The notes under the pieces: generated by a model | Database searches by the model: none | Told to the model about the DNA's origin: nothing | Seen by the model: the letters and a program-made list of their open reading frames with translations, nothing else | Origin: Lysobacterales bacterium | GTDB lineage: Bacteria > Pseudomonadota > Gammaproteobacteria > Xanthomonadales > SZUA-36 | Reading direction: 5' to 3' | DNA length: 17,837 nucleotides | NCBI GenBank assembly: GCA_030637665.1 | Contig: DAOWGA010000337.1 | Location: 1 to 17,837, forward strand | Program-made: the position numbers and the translations under genes | In this document: in pieces, positions 8,398-15,895 of the stretch | Position numbering within the stretch: the first letter of the stretch is position 1 | Layout: the number at the start of each line of letters is the position of its first letter

Positions 8398-9449
8398 TCC
8401 ATGTTCAGTTCCCTGCGCATTTTCCAGTGCCTGATGCGGTTTCTGGGTCGTGATTTCAAATGCCCGATACCCGAATCCACCAGTTGGTCCGTTGCTTTTA
8501 CAATACGCTCACTGCAGCGCCCGTCATTCCAGGGGTGCGTATCCAGTGCGTGTGCCTTTATTGCCTGCATTATCCCGGGTGGACGGGTCAGTGCCCGCTC
8601 CAGCGCCGGGCCAACCATGTCTGGTTCCCGTACGTCGATCATATAAGGCTTGGGGGCGTTGTTGCGGAATGTGACTATGGGTTTTTGCAGCAAGGCGAAC
8701 TCTGAAATTATGGATGATGTATCACACAGCATTACATCTGCATCCATCAGTAACTGCAAAGTATCGTGGCCTTCGACAACACGCAAATTGTCGGACTGGA
8801 TGCCGCGGTAGAGATCGGTGATTTTTTCCGGCATCTTCGGATGAAAATGAACCAGCCACTTCCAGTGGTGTTTGTGAGCAAGTTCCTGGATGGTTCCGAC
8901 CAGAATTGGGGCTGCCGAAATGCGGGCTGAAAACGTTGAAGCAAAATAGATAACCGGAACCTCAGACGGGGTATTTTCCAAACTACCGTCGAACAGGGGG
9001 TCCAGCTTGGACCAGCCACAATCCGCTACCTCGAAGTAGCCCAGTTCCTTTGCCATTTTCTGCCAGGGGATTGTGGTGTTCGGACCATGGGTGATATAGA
9101 GATCAAACAAACCGCGCTCAATAAATGAGTATATAACGCCATCTTTTTTACGCCGTTTTTCAGAAATCAGCCCGTGAGTCACCATCACCTTGACGCCTGG
9201 AATAAAATCAGGAACATAGTTCCCGGGCACGATGACCGCGCACGGATTCCACTCAATCGCTTCCCGGACATGGCTGAATACGCGCTCGTCATCCCTGAAA
9301 TGAGTACTGTCGAATTCATTGCCCACTGGTAACCAGGCGATTTTATCACCGCGTTTCGTCAGAACCTGCTGTATCGGCCTCAGTATGCCGTAGCAATAAT
9401 TCTGTTCGACATAGAACAGGTAGCGATTTAGTTGCGAATCAGAATCCAT
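8394..9449 (-). CDS. CDP-glycerol glycerophosphotransferase-like (TagB/SpsB-type) glycan transferase
   Basis: 351 residues with a GT-B-like layout. The C-terminal half carries the family's marks: PVIYFASTFSARISAA (165-180), WLVHFHPKMPE (198-208) with the conserved His-Pro, and DADVMLCDTSSIISEFALLQKPIVTF (236-261), the donor-binding Asp-Thr-Ser-Ser plus Glu block. In the N-terminal half, VTHGLISEKRRKKDG (90-104) sits where relatives have 'HGtplKk'. Known members transfer glycerol- or ribitol-phosphate, or related groups, to cell-surface polymers at the inner membrane face. In a Gram-negative this probably means decoration or building of a surface glycan; the substrate cannot be read from the sequence. 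Its ATG overlaps the end of the upstream methyltransferase gene by 22 bases, with no clear ribosome-binding site, so coupled translation is likely. The C-terminus is basic (RPRNRIRHWKMRRE). Confidence 0.8.
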   Translation of the reverse strand: MDSDSQLNRYLFYVEQNYCYGILRPIQQVLTKRGDKIAWLPVGNEFDSTHFRDDERVFSHVREAIEWNPCAVIVPGNYVPDFIPGVKVMVTHGLISEKRRKKDGVIYSFIERGLFDLYITHGPNTTIPWQKMAKELGYFEVADCGWSKLDPLFDGSLENTPSEVPVIYFASTFSARISAAPILVGTIQELAHKHHWKWLVHFHPKMPEKITDLYRGIQSDNLRVVEGHDTLQLLMDADVMLCDTSSIISEFALLQKPIVTFRNNAPKPYMIDVREPDMVGPALERALTRPPGIMQAIKAHALDTHPWNDGRCSERIVKATDQLVDSGIGHLKSRPRNRIRHWKMRRELNMD

Positions 9450-10099
9450 TTTTGCTTGTGGATTTTTTCGCCATTAAGTAGCTCGACGTCGAGACCGCGC
9501 GCCCGGCAGGCCTCCCGGATCCACTTGAAGCTGTGCCTGCAAATGCCCGCTTTGTCCGACTCATGCGAGCCGCCGACCCAGGTGTCACCTTTGTAGTCCG
9601 GCCTGAAAGGCCGGGGCGACTTGAAGGAAGTCAGGAATCGCGCGCCCGGGTTGGTGAATTCGACAAAACCATCCAGCATGTTCTCAATGTCTTTCTTGGG
9701 CGCATGGGTCCAGATCGAATGCGCATGAAAATAGTCGAACTTTTCATCGAAGCCGGAAAGGTCATACTGGTCGTTGTGCTGAAATTTTGGTTGTTTCTCT
9801 TCGAACAAGCCCGGTTCGATCAGGTGTTCAACCCCGGCATTGAATGCAAGCGTGTTGGGTTCTATGCCGTAATAGCCACCCCTGTTCAGAAAATGGATCA
9901 TCCAGTAACCGCCGCATAGTGCTCCGCAGCCTATGTCGAGTAACTTGTCCCATGGGTTGAGGCCGTGCCGGATCAGCGCCTCGAGTTGAGCCCGTCCGGT
10001 TTTTTCGAATCGCCGGATGCCGCAACCGACCTTGGTAGTGATTGAGTAAACGCGCTCCCCACGCTTTTGCAGGCTGTCTGTTGCGGAAAATGACGTCAT
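9428..10099 (-). CDS. Class I SAM-dependent methyltransferase
   Basis: 223 residues from the chosen ATG. Motif I is KLLDIGCGALCGGYWM (about residues 52-67), followed by the acidic strand end YYGIEPNTLAFNAG, then FDYFHAHSIWTHAPKKDIENML, the typical motif IV/post-motif segment with the class I 'WTHaP' pattern, and GARFLTSF. It therefore binds SAM and methylates a small molecule or glycan; the acceptor is unknown. The downstream partner gene overlaps by 22 bases and encodes a glycan-type phosphotransferase, which makes a sugar or polyol acceptor plausible. The start is uncertain: ATG 10099 (MTSFSATD) or ATG 10144 (15 residues longer); neither has a convincing ribosome-binding site. Upstream lies a cluster of repeats, so the promoter must be within or beyond it. 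Confidence 0.82.
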   Translation of the reverse strand: MTSFSATDSLQKRGERVYSITTKVGCGIRRFEKTGRAQLEALIRHGLNPWDKLLDIGCGALCGGYWMIHFLNRGGYYGIEPNTLAFNAGVEHLIEPGLFEEKQPKFQHNDQYDLSGFDEKFDYFHAHSIWTHAPKKDIENMLDGFVEFTNPGARFLTSFKSPRPFRPDYKGDTWVGGSHESDKAGICRHSFKWIREACRARGLDVELLNGEKIHKQKWILIRN

Positions 10100-10164
10100 A
10101 TATGATGAGTGTCCGCGGTGTTCACAAAAAATTGAGTATACCATCGAAGGTACCCATCACCGGG

Positions 10165-10383
10165 CGGGCCAGGGGGAACTGAACTAGTCATGGCCGGGAT
10201 GCTGGCGCGATGTGTGGGCAGTCCCCATATTGCCCCGGGATCGCGGAAACTGGCGCAGGTCAGTTTCGTCTGGGCGCCGTGCTGGACTGAAATCCATAGC
10301 ATCGCTATGAGTTGAAGGAAGCACAAGTCCAGGCGGAACTGAACAAGTCAGGGCCGTGATACCGGGGCGATATGGGGACTATT
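10165..10383. repeat. Cluster of three related extragenic repeats (REP/BIME-like)
   Basis: Copy A (about 10169-10218, plus) and copy B (about 10329-10378, plus) align over 50 bases: both contain GGAACTGAAC, AGTCA, GGCCG, GAT and GCGAT in the same order and spacing. Copy C lies between them on the opposite strand (about 10288-10220): its complement contains AAACTGACC, CGCGATCCCGGGG and ATATGGGGACT. The last is an exact 11-base inverted match between 10220-10230 and 10370-10380. CTGGACT (10282-10288) and AGTCCAG (10326-10332) form another inverted pair, and CATAGC/GCTATG (10295-10309) a small hairpin inside it. Mixed orientation and an intergenic position fit REP-type elements mobilised by RAYT transposases, but no transposase gene is in the window. 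Confidence 0.7.
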
Positions 10384-10818
10384 CTAATAGCTTCCGGCGA
10401 TGTACGAGGAGAGCTGTTCCACCTCGGCTTCTTTGTCCTGCAACATATGCTTGACCAGGTCACCCAGCGAAACGATGCCGACCATGACATCATCTTCCAT
10501 CACGACCAGGTGCCGGCAACGGCATTCCGTCATGGTTTCCATCGAAGCGCGTGTGGGCTCGGCTGCTGCAACAGTGATAAGAGGTGAGGACATAACCTCG
10601 TGAATCATCGTGTCGGATGACGAACGCCCCTTCAGGGCAATTTTTCTCAAGTAATCCCGTTCGGTGAAAATACCCAACGGCTGCTCGTTGTCCTGGACAA
10701 CCAGGGATCCGATATTAGCCTCAGACATGATGCCGATAGCCTCAATAACCGAAGCTTCTTTGCTGATTGTGAGGACCGTACCCCCTTTCCGGTCCAGGAC
10801 CTCGCGGATCGTGGACAT
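10384..10818 (-). CDS. Two-CBS-domain protein
   Basis: 144 residues consisting almost only of a tandem CBS pair. CBS1 covers about 8-63 and ends with PLGIFTERDYLRKI (47-60). CBS2 covers about 73-125 with CRHLVVMEDDVMVGIVSLGDLVKHML (101-126). The GIxxxxD turns at 49-55 and 114-120 are the usual adenine-nucleotide-contact region. The tail EVEQLSSYIAGSY is common on stand-alone CBS proteins of gammaproteobacteria. Such proteins bind AMP, ATP or SAM and act as energy or metabolite sensors; the partner is unknown. SAM binding would suit the window's methyl-cycle theme, but nothing here shows it. The start at ATG 10818 has only a weak GGGA upstream. The stop is right next to the repeat cluster. Confidence 0.9.
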   Translation of the reverse strand: MSTIREVLDRKGGTVLTISKEASVIEAIGIMSEANIGSLVVQDNEQPLGIFTERDYLRKIALKGRSSSDTMIHEVMSSPLITVAAAEPTRASMETMTECRCRHLVVMEDDVMVGIVSLGDLVKHMLQDKEAEVEQLSSYIAGSY

Positions 10819-10890
10819 ATGCTTTTTCCCAATTTGCCGTCTGGACCAATTCTAAACGGATTGAAAGGAATTACAACGTCTTCCGGAATT

Positions 10891-11166
10891 TCAGTCACGC
10901 CGCCTGGAGACAACTGTGTATTCGGCATCAATGATTTCCCCCTGCCCGGGTTTGGGCTCGGCAGCTGCCTCTTCCCTGGGCAATTGACGCCTGATCCGCC
11001 ACATTCGCAGCCACAAACCCAGCCATAACAACAGACCAATACCGACAAACAACACCAGCACAACCAGACCGAAAAAGAACGCGCCCACGAGGGTCAGTGC
11101 CGCCACAAGCGTTGCTAACACGCGGGAAACAGGGTTCATCGGGGTCTGGCTGATATAGTAGGGCAT
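10891..11166 (-). CDS. Small inner-membrane protein of unknown function
   Basis: 91 residues from the chosen ATG. It has one long hydrophobic region (VLATLVAALTLVGAFFFGLVVLVLFVGIGLLLWLGLWL) long enough for two tight membrane helices, then an arginine-rich boundary (RMWRIRRQLPRE) implying that the C-terminus is cytoplasmic. A short acidic tail with EIIDAEYTVV follows, resembling the 'vIEGEYrvv' end of small uncharacterised gammaproteobacterial membrane proteins. Starts are ambiguous: ATG 11190 (adds eight residues), ATG 11166 (MPYYISQ, chosen because relatives as I recall begin this way), or ATG 11139. No strong ribosome-binding site marks any of them. It lies 72 bases upstream of the CBS gene on the same strand and diverges from the Rieske gene. 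Function unknown. Confidence 0.7.
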   Translation of the reverse strand: MPYYISQTPMNPVSRVLATLVAALTLVGAFFFGLVVLVLFVGIGLLLWLGLWLRMWRIRRQLPREEAAAEPKPGQGEIIDAEYTVVSRRRD

Positions 11167-11217
11167 AAGTTTAGTCTCTGCTGTCGTCATAAATAAGTCG
11201 ACCCGGCCCAAGACTCA

Positions 11218-11544
11218 ATGTCACAGCGAATATGCCAAGCCAGCGAAGTCACCGAAAAAGGCCGGGAATATCGCGTAAACGGCGAAGACGGCCCTTTCTA
11301 CCTGATGGTTTTTCGTCGTGGGGACAACTTGATGGCATACCACAATGCCTGCCCTCACCAGGGCCGCAGCCTCAATTTCGCACCGGACAGGTTCCTCATA
11401 GGGGACGACGGCTTGCTGGTGTGCGCCCACCACGGTGCGGCCTTCGACCTCGACAGCGGTGATTGCCTGGCGGGGCCGTGCAAAGGTTCGAGCCTGAGAG
11501 CGATCGCAATCCGTGTGCGGGACGATGAAGTCTGGCTGGACTGA
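11218..11544 (+). CDS. Rieske [2Fe-2S] ferredoxin-like protein
   Basis: 108 residues. Both cluster-binding boxes are complete: Cys45-Pro-His47 in NACPHQGRSL and Cys69-Ala-His-His72 in VCAHHGAAFDLDSGDC, so a Rieske 2Fe-2S cluster is expected. Length and lack of a signal or membrane anchor fit a soluble, NirD-like or dioxygenase-ferredoxin-like electron carrier. No oxygenase or reductase gene is nearby, so the partner is unknown. The start ATG 11218 gives the usual N-terminus (ICQASEVTEKG) but lacks a clear ribosome-binding site. It diverges from the small membrane protein gene and converges on the SLC13 transporter gene with 13 bases between the stops. Confidence 0.9.
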   Translation: MSQRICQASEVTEKGREYRVNGEDGPFYLMVFRRGDNLMAYHNACPHQGRSLNFAPDRFLIGDDGLLVCAHHGAAFDLDSGDCLAGPCKGSSLRAIAIRVRDDEVWLD

Positions 11545-11554
11545 GCCTTTTTTT
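11534..11554 (+). terminator. Possible weak intrinsic terminator after the Rieske gene
   Basis: GGCT (11534-11537) and AGCC (11544-11547) can pair around a six-base loop, followed at once by seven T (11548-11554). The stem is only four base pairs and overlaps the end of the coding region, so efficiency is doubtful. Confidence 0.3.
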
Positions 11555-11557
11555 GGT

Positions 11558-13396
11558 TCAGAAAATAAAATTGACCATCGTCAGCATGACGATAATGAAA
11601 ATAATACTCATGCCGCTGCCCGCACGGACAAAATCAGCCACACGGTAACCACCCGGGCCCATAATCAGTGCATTCACCTGGTGTGTGGGCAATATGAAAG
11701 CATTGGACGTAGACAGGGCTACGATCAACGCATACATGGCCGGATTGGCGCCGGTGGTAAGCGCAATGCTGACCGCGATCGGCACCAGGATGGTGGTTGC
11801 GCCTACGTTGGACATGACCAGGCTGAAAATGGTTGCCAAAATGGCAAGCGCTATCTGGATGGCAATCTCCGGCACGTCGCCCAGGATGATCATGATTTCC
11901 TGCGCGATCCAGGCTGCCGTACCAGTGCGCTCCATGGCGCCTCCCAACGGGATCAGGCTGGCCAGGAGAAATACCGTCTTCCAACTGACCGCACTGTAGG
12001 CCTCATCCATGCTCAACACGCCGGTCAGGACCATCCCCATTGCACCCACCAGCAGTGAAATCGACAGGCGGAAATCCGTGAAGACGATCATGCTGATGGA
12101 TATCGCAAAAAAGACCAGTGCATACGTCACCTTGTGCGGCCGCTGCTCTTCCTTGGGAATGTCCGTGGCAACGATGAAATCCCGCTCCTTGCCAAGCACT
12201 GAAAGATCGCGCCAGGTACTGTGTGACACCAGGCAGTCACCGGTTTCCAGCGGCATGTCCCTGATGTCCTCGACCAGAACCTCTCCGCGGCGGTTAATCG
12301 CAAGCACGCTGATGCCATAGCGCTTGCGCAAGCGGGTTTCACCAACCGATTTCCCCACCAGTCTCGACCCAGGCGGAATCACCACCTCTGAAATGCCGGC
12401 GCGACTGGGATTGAACAAACCGCCGAAGGTCCGCAGGCGTGGCTGAACCCGGCACTGCATATCCAGCGCATAGCGGCCTACTTCATTACGCTTCCCCATC
12501 ACGCCGAGGATGGTGCCAACCCAGATCATCTCATCCGATGGCGGGGCCAGGCGGGGTTCTTCCGTGTTGCGGATGGCCAGCAATATCGGCGCCCCTTCCA
12601 TTTTTTCGGCATCACTGATCTTCATGCCCACCAGTGGGCTGTCTACTGTTACCAGCAGCTCAAAAATATCGCCCTTGATGCCGTAGACGTCCGCGAAATA
12701 AGCCTTGGTGCGCGCCGGTCCACCGGTGGCCTTCTCTTTGGGTTCAGGCAGCAGGTATTTGCCTCCCAGCAGGAAATAGAGGATGCCCGAAGTCAGCAAG
12801 GCCAGTCCGATCAGCGTGACATCGAAAAGAGCAAAGGTTTCGAGTGTTTCAACGCCCGGCGGCAAAGACTGATTGGCGTTTTCAATCAAGTCATTCAGGA
12901 GTATCAGTGGTGAGGAACCCACCATGGTCAGGGTGCCACCCAGGATCGCGCAAAACCCCATTGGCATCAGCAGTCGCGACAGCGGTATGTGGGTCCGGTT
13001 CGAGATGCGGGACATCACGGGCATGAACAATGCCGTGGCGCCCACGTTTTGCATCATCCCGGAAATAACGCCCACCGTGCCTGACACCAGGGGTACGATT
13101 CGCGTGGCGGTTGTCCCGCCCACTTTCAATATATAGGCTGCCACGACGGTCATGACACCGGTGCGATCCAGCCCGGCGCCCAGTATCATCACGGCAATGA
13201 TCGACAGGACAGCATTGGAAGCAAAGCCATTAAACAGTTCGTTCGCCGGCACCAATCCCAGCAGGCCGATAACGACCATGACGAGAATAGCCGCAATATC
13301 AACGCGAACAAATTCAGAGACAAACAAGCCGATGGTGGCCGACAGCACGACCAGTACCAGCATCATGTCACCAGTGAGTGTCAGGCCCGATTCCAT
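11558..13396 (-). CDS. SLC13-type (DASS) anion permease with two RCK-C (TrkA-C) domains
   Basis: 612 residues. The N-terminal part (about 1-215) and the C-terminal part (about 415-612) are membrane-spanning halves of the CitT/SLC13 family. Repeated transport-core segments are visible: GMMQNVGATALFMPVMSRIS in the first half and SLVMSNVGATTILVPIAVSIAL in the second, each with an N-V-G-A-T motif where relatives have the Ser-Asn-Thr-type Na+ site, plus STSNAFILPTHQVNALIMGPGGY near the end. Between the halves lie two cytoplasmic RCK-C domains, about 235-310 (LVTVDSPLVGMKISDAEKMEGAPILLA) and 325-400 (VVIPPGSRLVGKSVGETRLRKRYGISVLA). Relatives are annotated as sulfate, dicarboxylate or unknown anion transporters; the substrate is not evident. 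The RCK-C pair suggests gating by a cytoplasmic ligand. Start ATG 13396 has no clear ribosome-binding site; trmB ends 44 bases upstream on the same strand. Confidence 0.9.
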   Translation of the reverse strand: MESGLTLTGDMMLVLVVLSATIGLFVSEFVRVDIAAILVMVVIGLLGLVPANELFNGFASNAVLSIIAVMILGAGLDRTGVMTVVAAYILKVGGTTATRIVPLVSGTVGVISGMMQNVGATALFMPVMSRISNRTHIPLSRLLMPMGFCAILGGTLTMVGSSPLILLNDLIENANQSLPPGVETLETFALFDVTLIGLALLTSGILYFLLGGKYLLPEPKEKATGGPARTKAYFADVYGIKGDIFELLVTVDSPLVGMKISDAEKMEGAPILLAIRNTEEPRLAPPSDEMIWVGTILGVMGKRNEVGRYALDMQCRVQPRLRTFGGLFNPSRAGISEVVIPPGSRLVGKSVGETRLRKRYGISVLAINRRGEVLVEDIRDMPLETGDCLVSHSTWRDLSVLGKERDFIVATDIPKEEQRPHKVTYALVFFAISISMIVFTDFRLSISLLVGAMGMVLTGVLSMDEAYSAVSWKTVFLLASLIPLGGAMERTGTAAWIAQEIMIILGDVPEIAIQIALAILATIFSLVMSNVGATTILVPIAVSIALTTGANPAMYALIVALSTSNAFILPTHQVNALIMGPGGYRVADFVRAGSGMSIIFIIVMLTMVNFIF

Positions 13397-13440
13397 GGGT
13401 GCGCAATATACGGTATTTCTTGTGAGTATGAATAGCTATC

Positions 13441-14181
13441 CTACCCCGAGCATGGCGCCGAGGCCATTCTTCTGAAAAGCAGGTCTTTCACCTTGTGGCC
13501 CAGGCGCTCACCTCGCTTCTCATATTTGGTCTCCGGGCGCCAGTCCGGCTTATTGTGAAATCCGCCACTGGTGGACAAATTCACAAATCCATTCACGGAA
13601 TCAAGCACTTCAAGCATATGCTCCGCATAGGGTTCCCAGTCAGTAGCCACATGCAGGATCGCCCCGGGCCGCATCCTGGAGGCCAGCAGGCGGACAAAAG
13701 AGGGCTGGATGATCCTTCTCTTGTGATGCCGTTTCTTGGGCCAGGGATCCGGAAAGTAGATGCGCACCCCTTCCAGCGACCCCTCCGGAATGCGCTTGCG
13801 GAGAAATTCCGCGGCATCGGCACAGGCGATCCGGATATTCCGGATGCCGTGTTTTTCAATTTTCAGCAACAGGTGACCGACACCCGGCCGGTGGACTTCC
13901 ACACCGATGTAATTTTCCTCGGGGTGGGCGCCGGCCATTTGCCAGGTCGCCTCTCCGTTGCCAAATCCGATTTCCATGATCACCGGAGCCCTGTTACCGA
14001 ACAGTTCGCCCAGGTCGAGCATGGCGTCACTGTCGTCGATACCAAAATGTGGCCAAAGTTCTGCCAGGGCGCGCTTCTGGCCTTCGGTCAGCCGCCCCCC
14101 GCGTAGTACGTAGCTGCGCACCGGTCGTCTGTGCGCCGAATCACTCCCGGATACTTCTTTGTCCTGCGATGGTCTGCTCAT
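13441..14181 (-). CDS. trmB: tRNA (guanine-N7-)-methyltransferase
   Basis: Uses SAM to make 7-methylguanosine at position 46 of tRNA. 246 residues from ATG 14181. Motifs: VRSYVLRGGRLTEGQKRAL (21-39, the family's N-terminal block), VIMEIGFGNGEATW (67-80, SAM motif I), NYIGVEVHRPGVGHLL (90-105), IYFPDPWPKKRHHKRRI (141-157, the hallmark catalytic segment), HVATDWEPYAEHML, and TKYEKRGERLGHKVKDLLF at the C-terminus. The frame extends upstream to 14271, but I prefer ATG 14181: the extra 30 residues do not fit the family and an AGG lies just before this start. It is divergent from yqgE and may be cotranscribed with the downstream transporter gene. Confidence 0.96.
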   Translation of the reverse strand: MSRPSQDKEVSGSDSAHRRPVRSYVLRGGRLTEGQKRALAELWPHFGIDDSDAMLDLGELFGNRAPVIMEIGFGNGEATWQMAGAHPEENYIGVEVHRPGVGHLLLKIEKHGIRNIRIACADAAEFLRKRIPEGSLEGVRIYFPDPWPKKRHHKRRIIQPSFVRLLASRMRPGAILHVATDWEPYAEHMLEVLDSVNGFVNLSTSGGFHNKPDWRPETKYEKRGERLGHKVKDLLFRRMASAPCSG

Positions 14182-14336
14182 TTGCCTGATATGGCCCAAA
14201 CCAAAAAACGCAATTGTACCAATCCCCATGACATGAATGTTGTGCCCGGTCCCGTGCCCGGGTAATTTCACATTATTTGATCAATTGTACCGGACAATGC
14301 TTGAAAAACAGGCCCAAAACGCCCACTCTGGATGTC

Positions 14337-14918
14337 ATGGGTAAAGGAAACAATATCGAGACTACCGGCTACCTCAGTCAGCAGGTTCTCATCGCCATGC
14401 CGGGCATGGTGGATTCCAATTTTGCGGGCAGCGTCACCTTGCTTTGCCAGCACAACGAAGAAGGTGCTATCGGTATCACCATTAACCGTCTTGCCGATTA
14501 TTCACTGGCCGAGGTATTTTCCCAGCTTCAACTTGAGTGCAACGACGAAGCCATCCGCAACATGCCGGTGCTGGAAGGCGGCCCGGTTGCTCCTGACCGG
14601 GGTTTCGTGCTGCATACTCCGCAGGAGGGCTTCGAATCGAGCATGGCAGTGGGTCCGGATATCATGGTTACCACCTCGCGTGACGTCCTGGCAGCGATTG
14701 CGGAAGGTAGTGGTCCGGAAAAGTACGTCGTCGCGCTCGGTTATGCCGGCTGGGGAGGCGGGCAACTCGAAGGCGAGCTGCGGGAAAACGCCTGGCTTAC
14801 GGTCATGGCGGACAGCGACATTGTTTTTGACATGCCCGTTCCAAACCGCTTTGAAGGTGCGCTCGGACGCCTGGGTATAAAGGTGGATCGGCTGCACTCG
14901 GAAATTGGGCATGCCTGA
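14337..14918 (+). CDS. yqgE: YqgE/AlgH family protein
   Basis: 193 residues, the typical length. The family hallmarks are present: YLSQQVLIAMPGMVDSNFAGSVTLLCQHNEEGAIGITINR in the N-terminal half, VLEGGPVAPDRGFVLHT, and ALGYAGWGGGQLEGELRENAWL toward the end, with the conserved GYAGWGxGQLE. Biochemical function is not established; it was named AlgH from a regulatory phenotype in Pseudomonas. It nearly always sits just upstream of ruvX/yqgF, as here. The start at ATG 14337 is chosen over an in-frame ATG at 14277 because the added 20 residues lack family likeness and GGA lies five or so bases upstream of 14337. The last eight bases overlap the ruvX start, implying coupled translation. Confidence 0.95.
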   Translation: MGKGNNIETTGYLSQQVLIAMPGMVDSNFAGSVTLLCQHNEEGAIGITINRLADYSLAEVFSQLQLECNDEAIRNMPVLEGGPVAPDRGFVLHTPQEGFESSMAVGPDIMVTTSRDVLAAIAEGSGPEKYVVALGYAGWGGGQLEGELRENAWLTVMADSDIVFDMPVPNRFEGALGRLGIKVDRLHSEIGHA

Positions 14919-15375
14919 ATCCGCGTTTTCGCGTGGTTCCATCCTTGCTTTTGATTTTGGTCTTCGTCGCATTGGTATTGCCGTGGGGCAATTCACCACC
15001 ATGACCGCCGGAAGCCTGGAAACCGTCAGTCACGGCAAATCGCCCGACTGGGCCGCCATAGACCGACTGGTTAATGAGTGGAAACCAACGCAGTTGCTGG
15101 TAGGCCTGCCCCTTGGGCCTGAGGGCGATGAGACTGAGATGTCCCGCGCTGCTCGAACATTCGGGGCTCAACTCCACAAGCGTTACACGCTGCCAGTCAG
15201 CTACGCGGATGAGCGCCTGACTTCACACGCGGCGGAAGGCCGTTTCGCTGAATTGAGGGCACAGGGAAGCCTGCGCAGGAAGCACGCCCGGCGGCTGGAT
15301 GCAATGGCGGCCCGAATCATCCTGGAAAACTGGCTACAATCCACACCCGGCGGTGCAATCGAGGAAGAGCCCTGA
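14911..15375 (+). CDS. ruvX: RuvX/YqgF Holliday-junction-resolvase-fold nuclease
   Basis: 154 residues with the RNase H-like fold. SILAFDFGLRRIGIAVGQ (10-27) carries the first catalytic Asp (15), QLLVGLPLGPEGDETEMS (61-78) the conserved 'vGLP', YADERLTSHAAEGRF (98-112) the catalytic Glu (101), and ARRLDAMAARIILENWL (126-142) the final catalytic Asp (130). E. coli YqgF is essential and takes part in 16S rRNA 5' end processing and in nucleic-acid transactions. The start at ATG 14911 is preferred over an in-frame TTG at 14905; GGAAA lies just upstream. It overlaps yqgE by eight bases, and the glycosylase gene begins nine bases after its stop. Confidence 0.96.
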   Translation: MPESAFSRGSILAFDFGLRRIGIAVGQFTTMTAGSLETVSHGKSPDWAAIDRLVNEWKPTQLLVGLPLGPEGDETEMSRAARTFGAQLHKRYTLPVSYADERLTSHAAEGRFAELRAQGSLRRKHARRLDAMAARIILENWLQSTPGGAIEEEP

Positions 15376-15384
15376 GGGGCCGTC

Positions 15385-15885
15385 ATGCCGCATATCCAGG
15401 GCTTTCCACCGATTTCCCGCCCGGATGCCGGAACCCTGATCCTGGGCAGCATGCCCAGCCGTGAGTCCCTGTTGCAAAGGCGCTATTACGCCCACCCACG
15501 AAACAGCTTCTGGCCCATTATCTCTGAACTGTTTGGCATCACGACCCCCGACTATGCACAACGCGCCGAGTGCCTTACGCGCAAAGGCATCGCGATCTGG
15601 GATGTGCTACAAGCCTGCTTTCGCAGCAGCAGCCTGGATTCGGACATCGATGACAGCACCATCGTCACTAATGATTTTGAAACTTTTTACCGGAACCACT
15701 CCCGGATCAACCGCGTATTCTTTAACGGCGCCAAGGCCGAGTCGGTTTACCGCAGGCATGTACTGCCCGGATTGCCGACTGACCTGGCGGCTATTCAACT
15801 GCAGCGGTTGCCATCCACCAGTCCGGCTAATGCGGGTATGACGGCAGCTGAGAAGCAACAGGCGTGGAAGGTCATTCTGAAGTAG
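15385..15885 (+). CDS. DNA-deoxyinosine (hypoxanthine) glycosylase, UDG superfamily family 6
   Basis: 166 residues. The N-terminal signature GTLILGSMPSRESLLQRRYY (16-35) followed by AHPRNSFWPIISELFG (36-51) is that of the hypoxanthine-DNA glycosylase branch of the uracil-DNA glycosylase superfamily; Asn40 in HPRN is the expected catalytic Asn. GIAIWDVLQACFRSSSLDSDI (68-88) and the C-terminal LPSTSPANAGMT (142-153) with the intercalation-loop Ser/Pro also fit. It should remove hypoxanthine, formed by adenine deamination, from DNA and start base-excision repair. The start ATG 15385 follows GAGGGG, which overlaps the ruvX stop, so it is surely in the same operon. The next gene begins ten bases after the stop. 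Confidence 0.9.
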   Translation: MPHIQGFPPISRPDAGTLILGSMPSRESLLQRRYYAHPRNSFWPIISELFGITTPDYAQRAECLTRKGIAIWDVLQACFRSSSLDSDIDDSTIVTNDFETFYRNHSRINRVFFNGAKAESVYRRHVLPGLPTDLAAIQLQRLPSTSPANAGMTAAEKQQAWKVILK

Positions 15886-15895
15886 AGTAAAAGCC

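Noticed and set aside
11513..12058. 181-residue plus-strand frame opposite the SLC13 permease
   Set aside because: Antisense, rich in His/Gln/Asp/Arg typical of reverse reading of membrane-protein codons.
13495..14106. 203-residue plus-strand frame opposite trmB
   Set aside because: Antisense shadow; trmB motifs occupy the other strand throughout.
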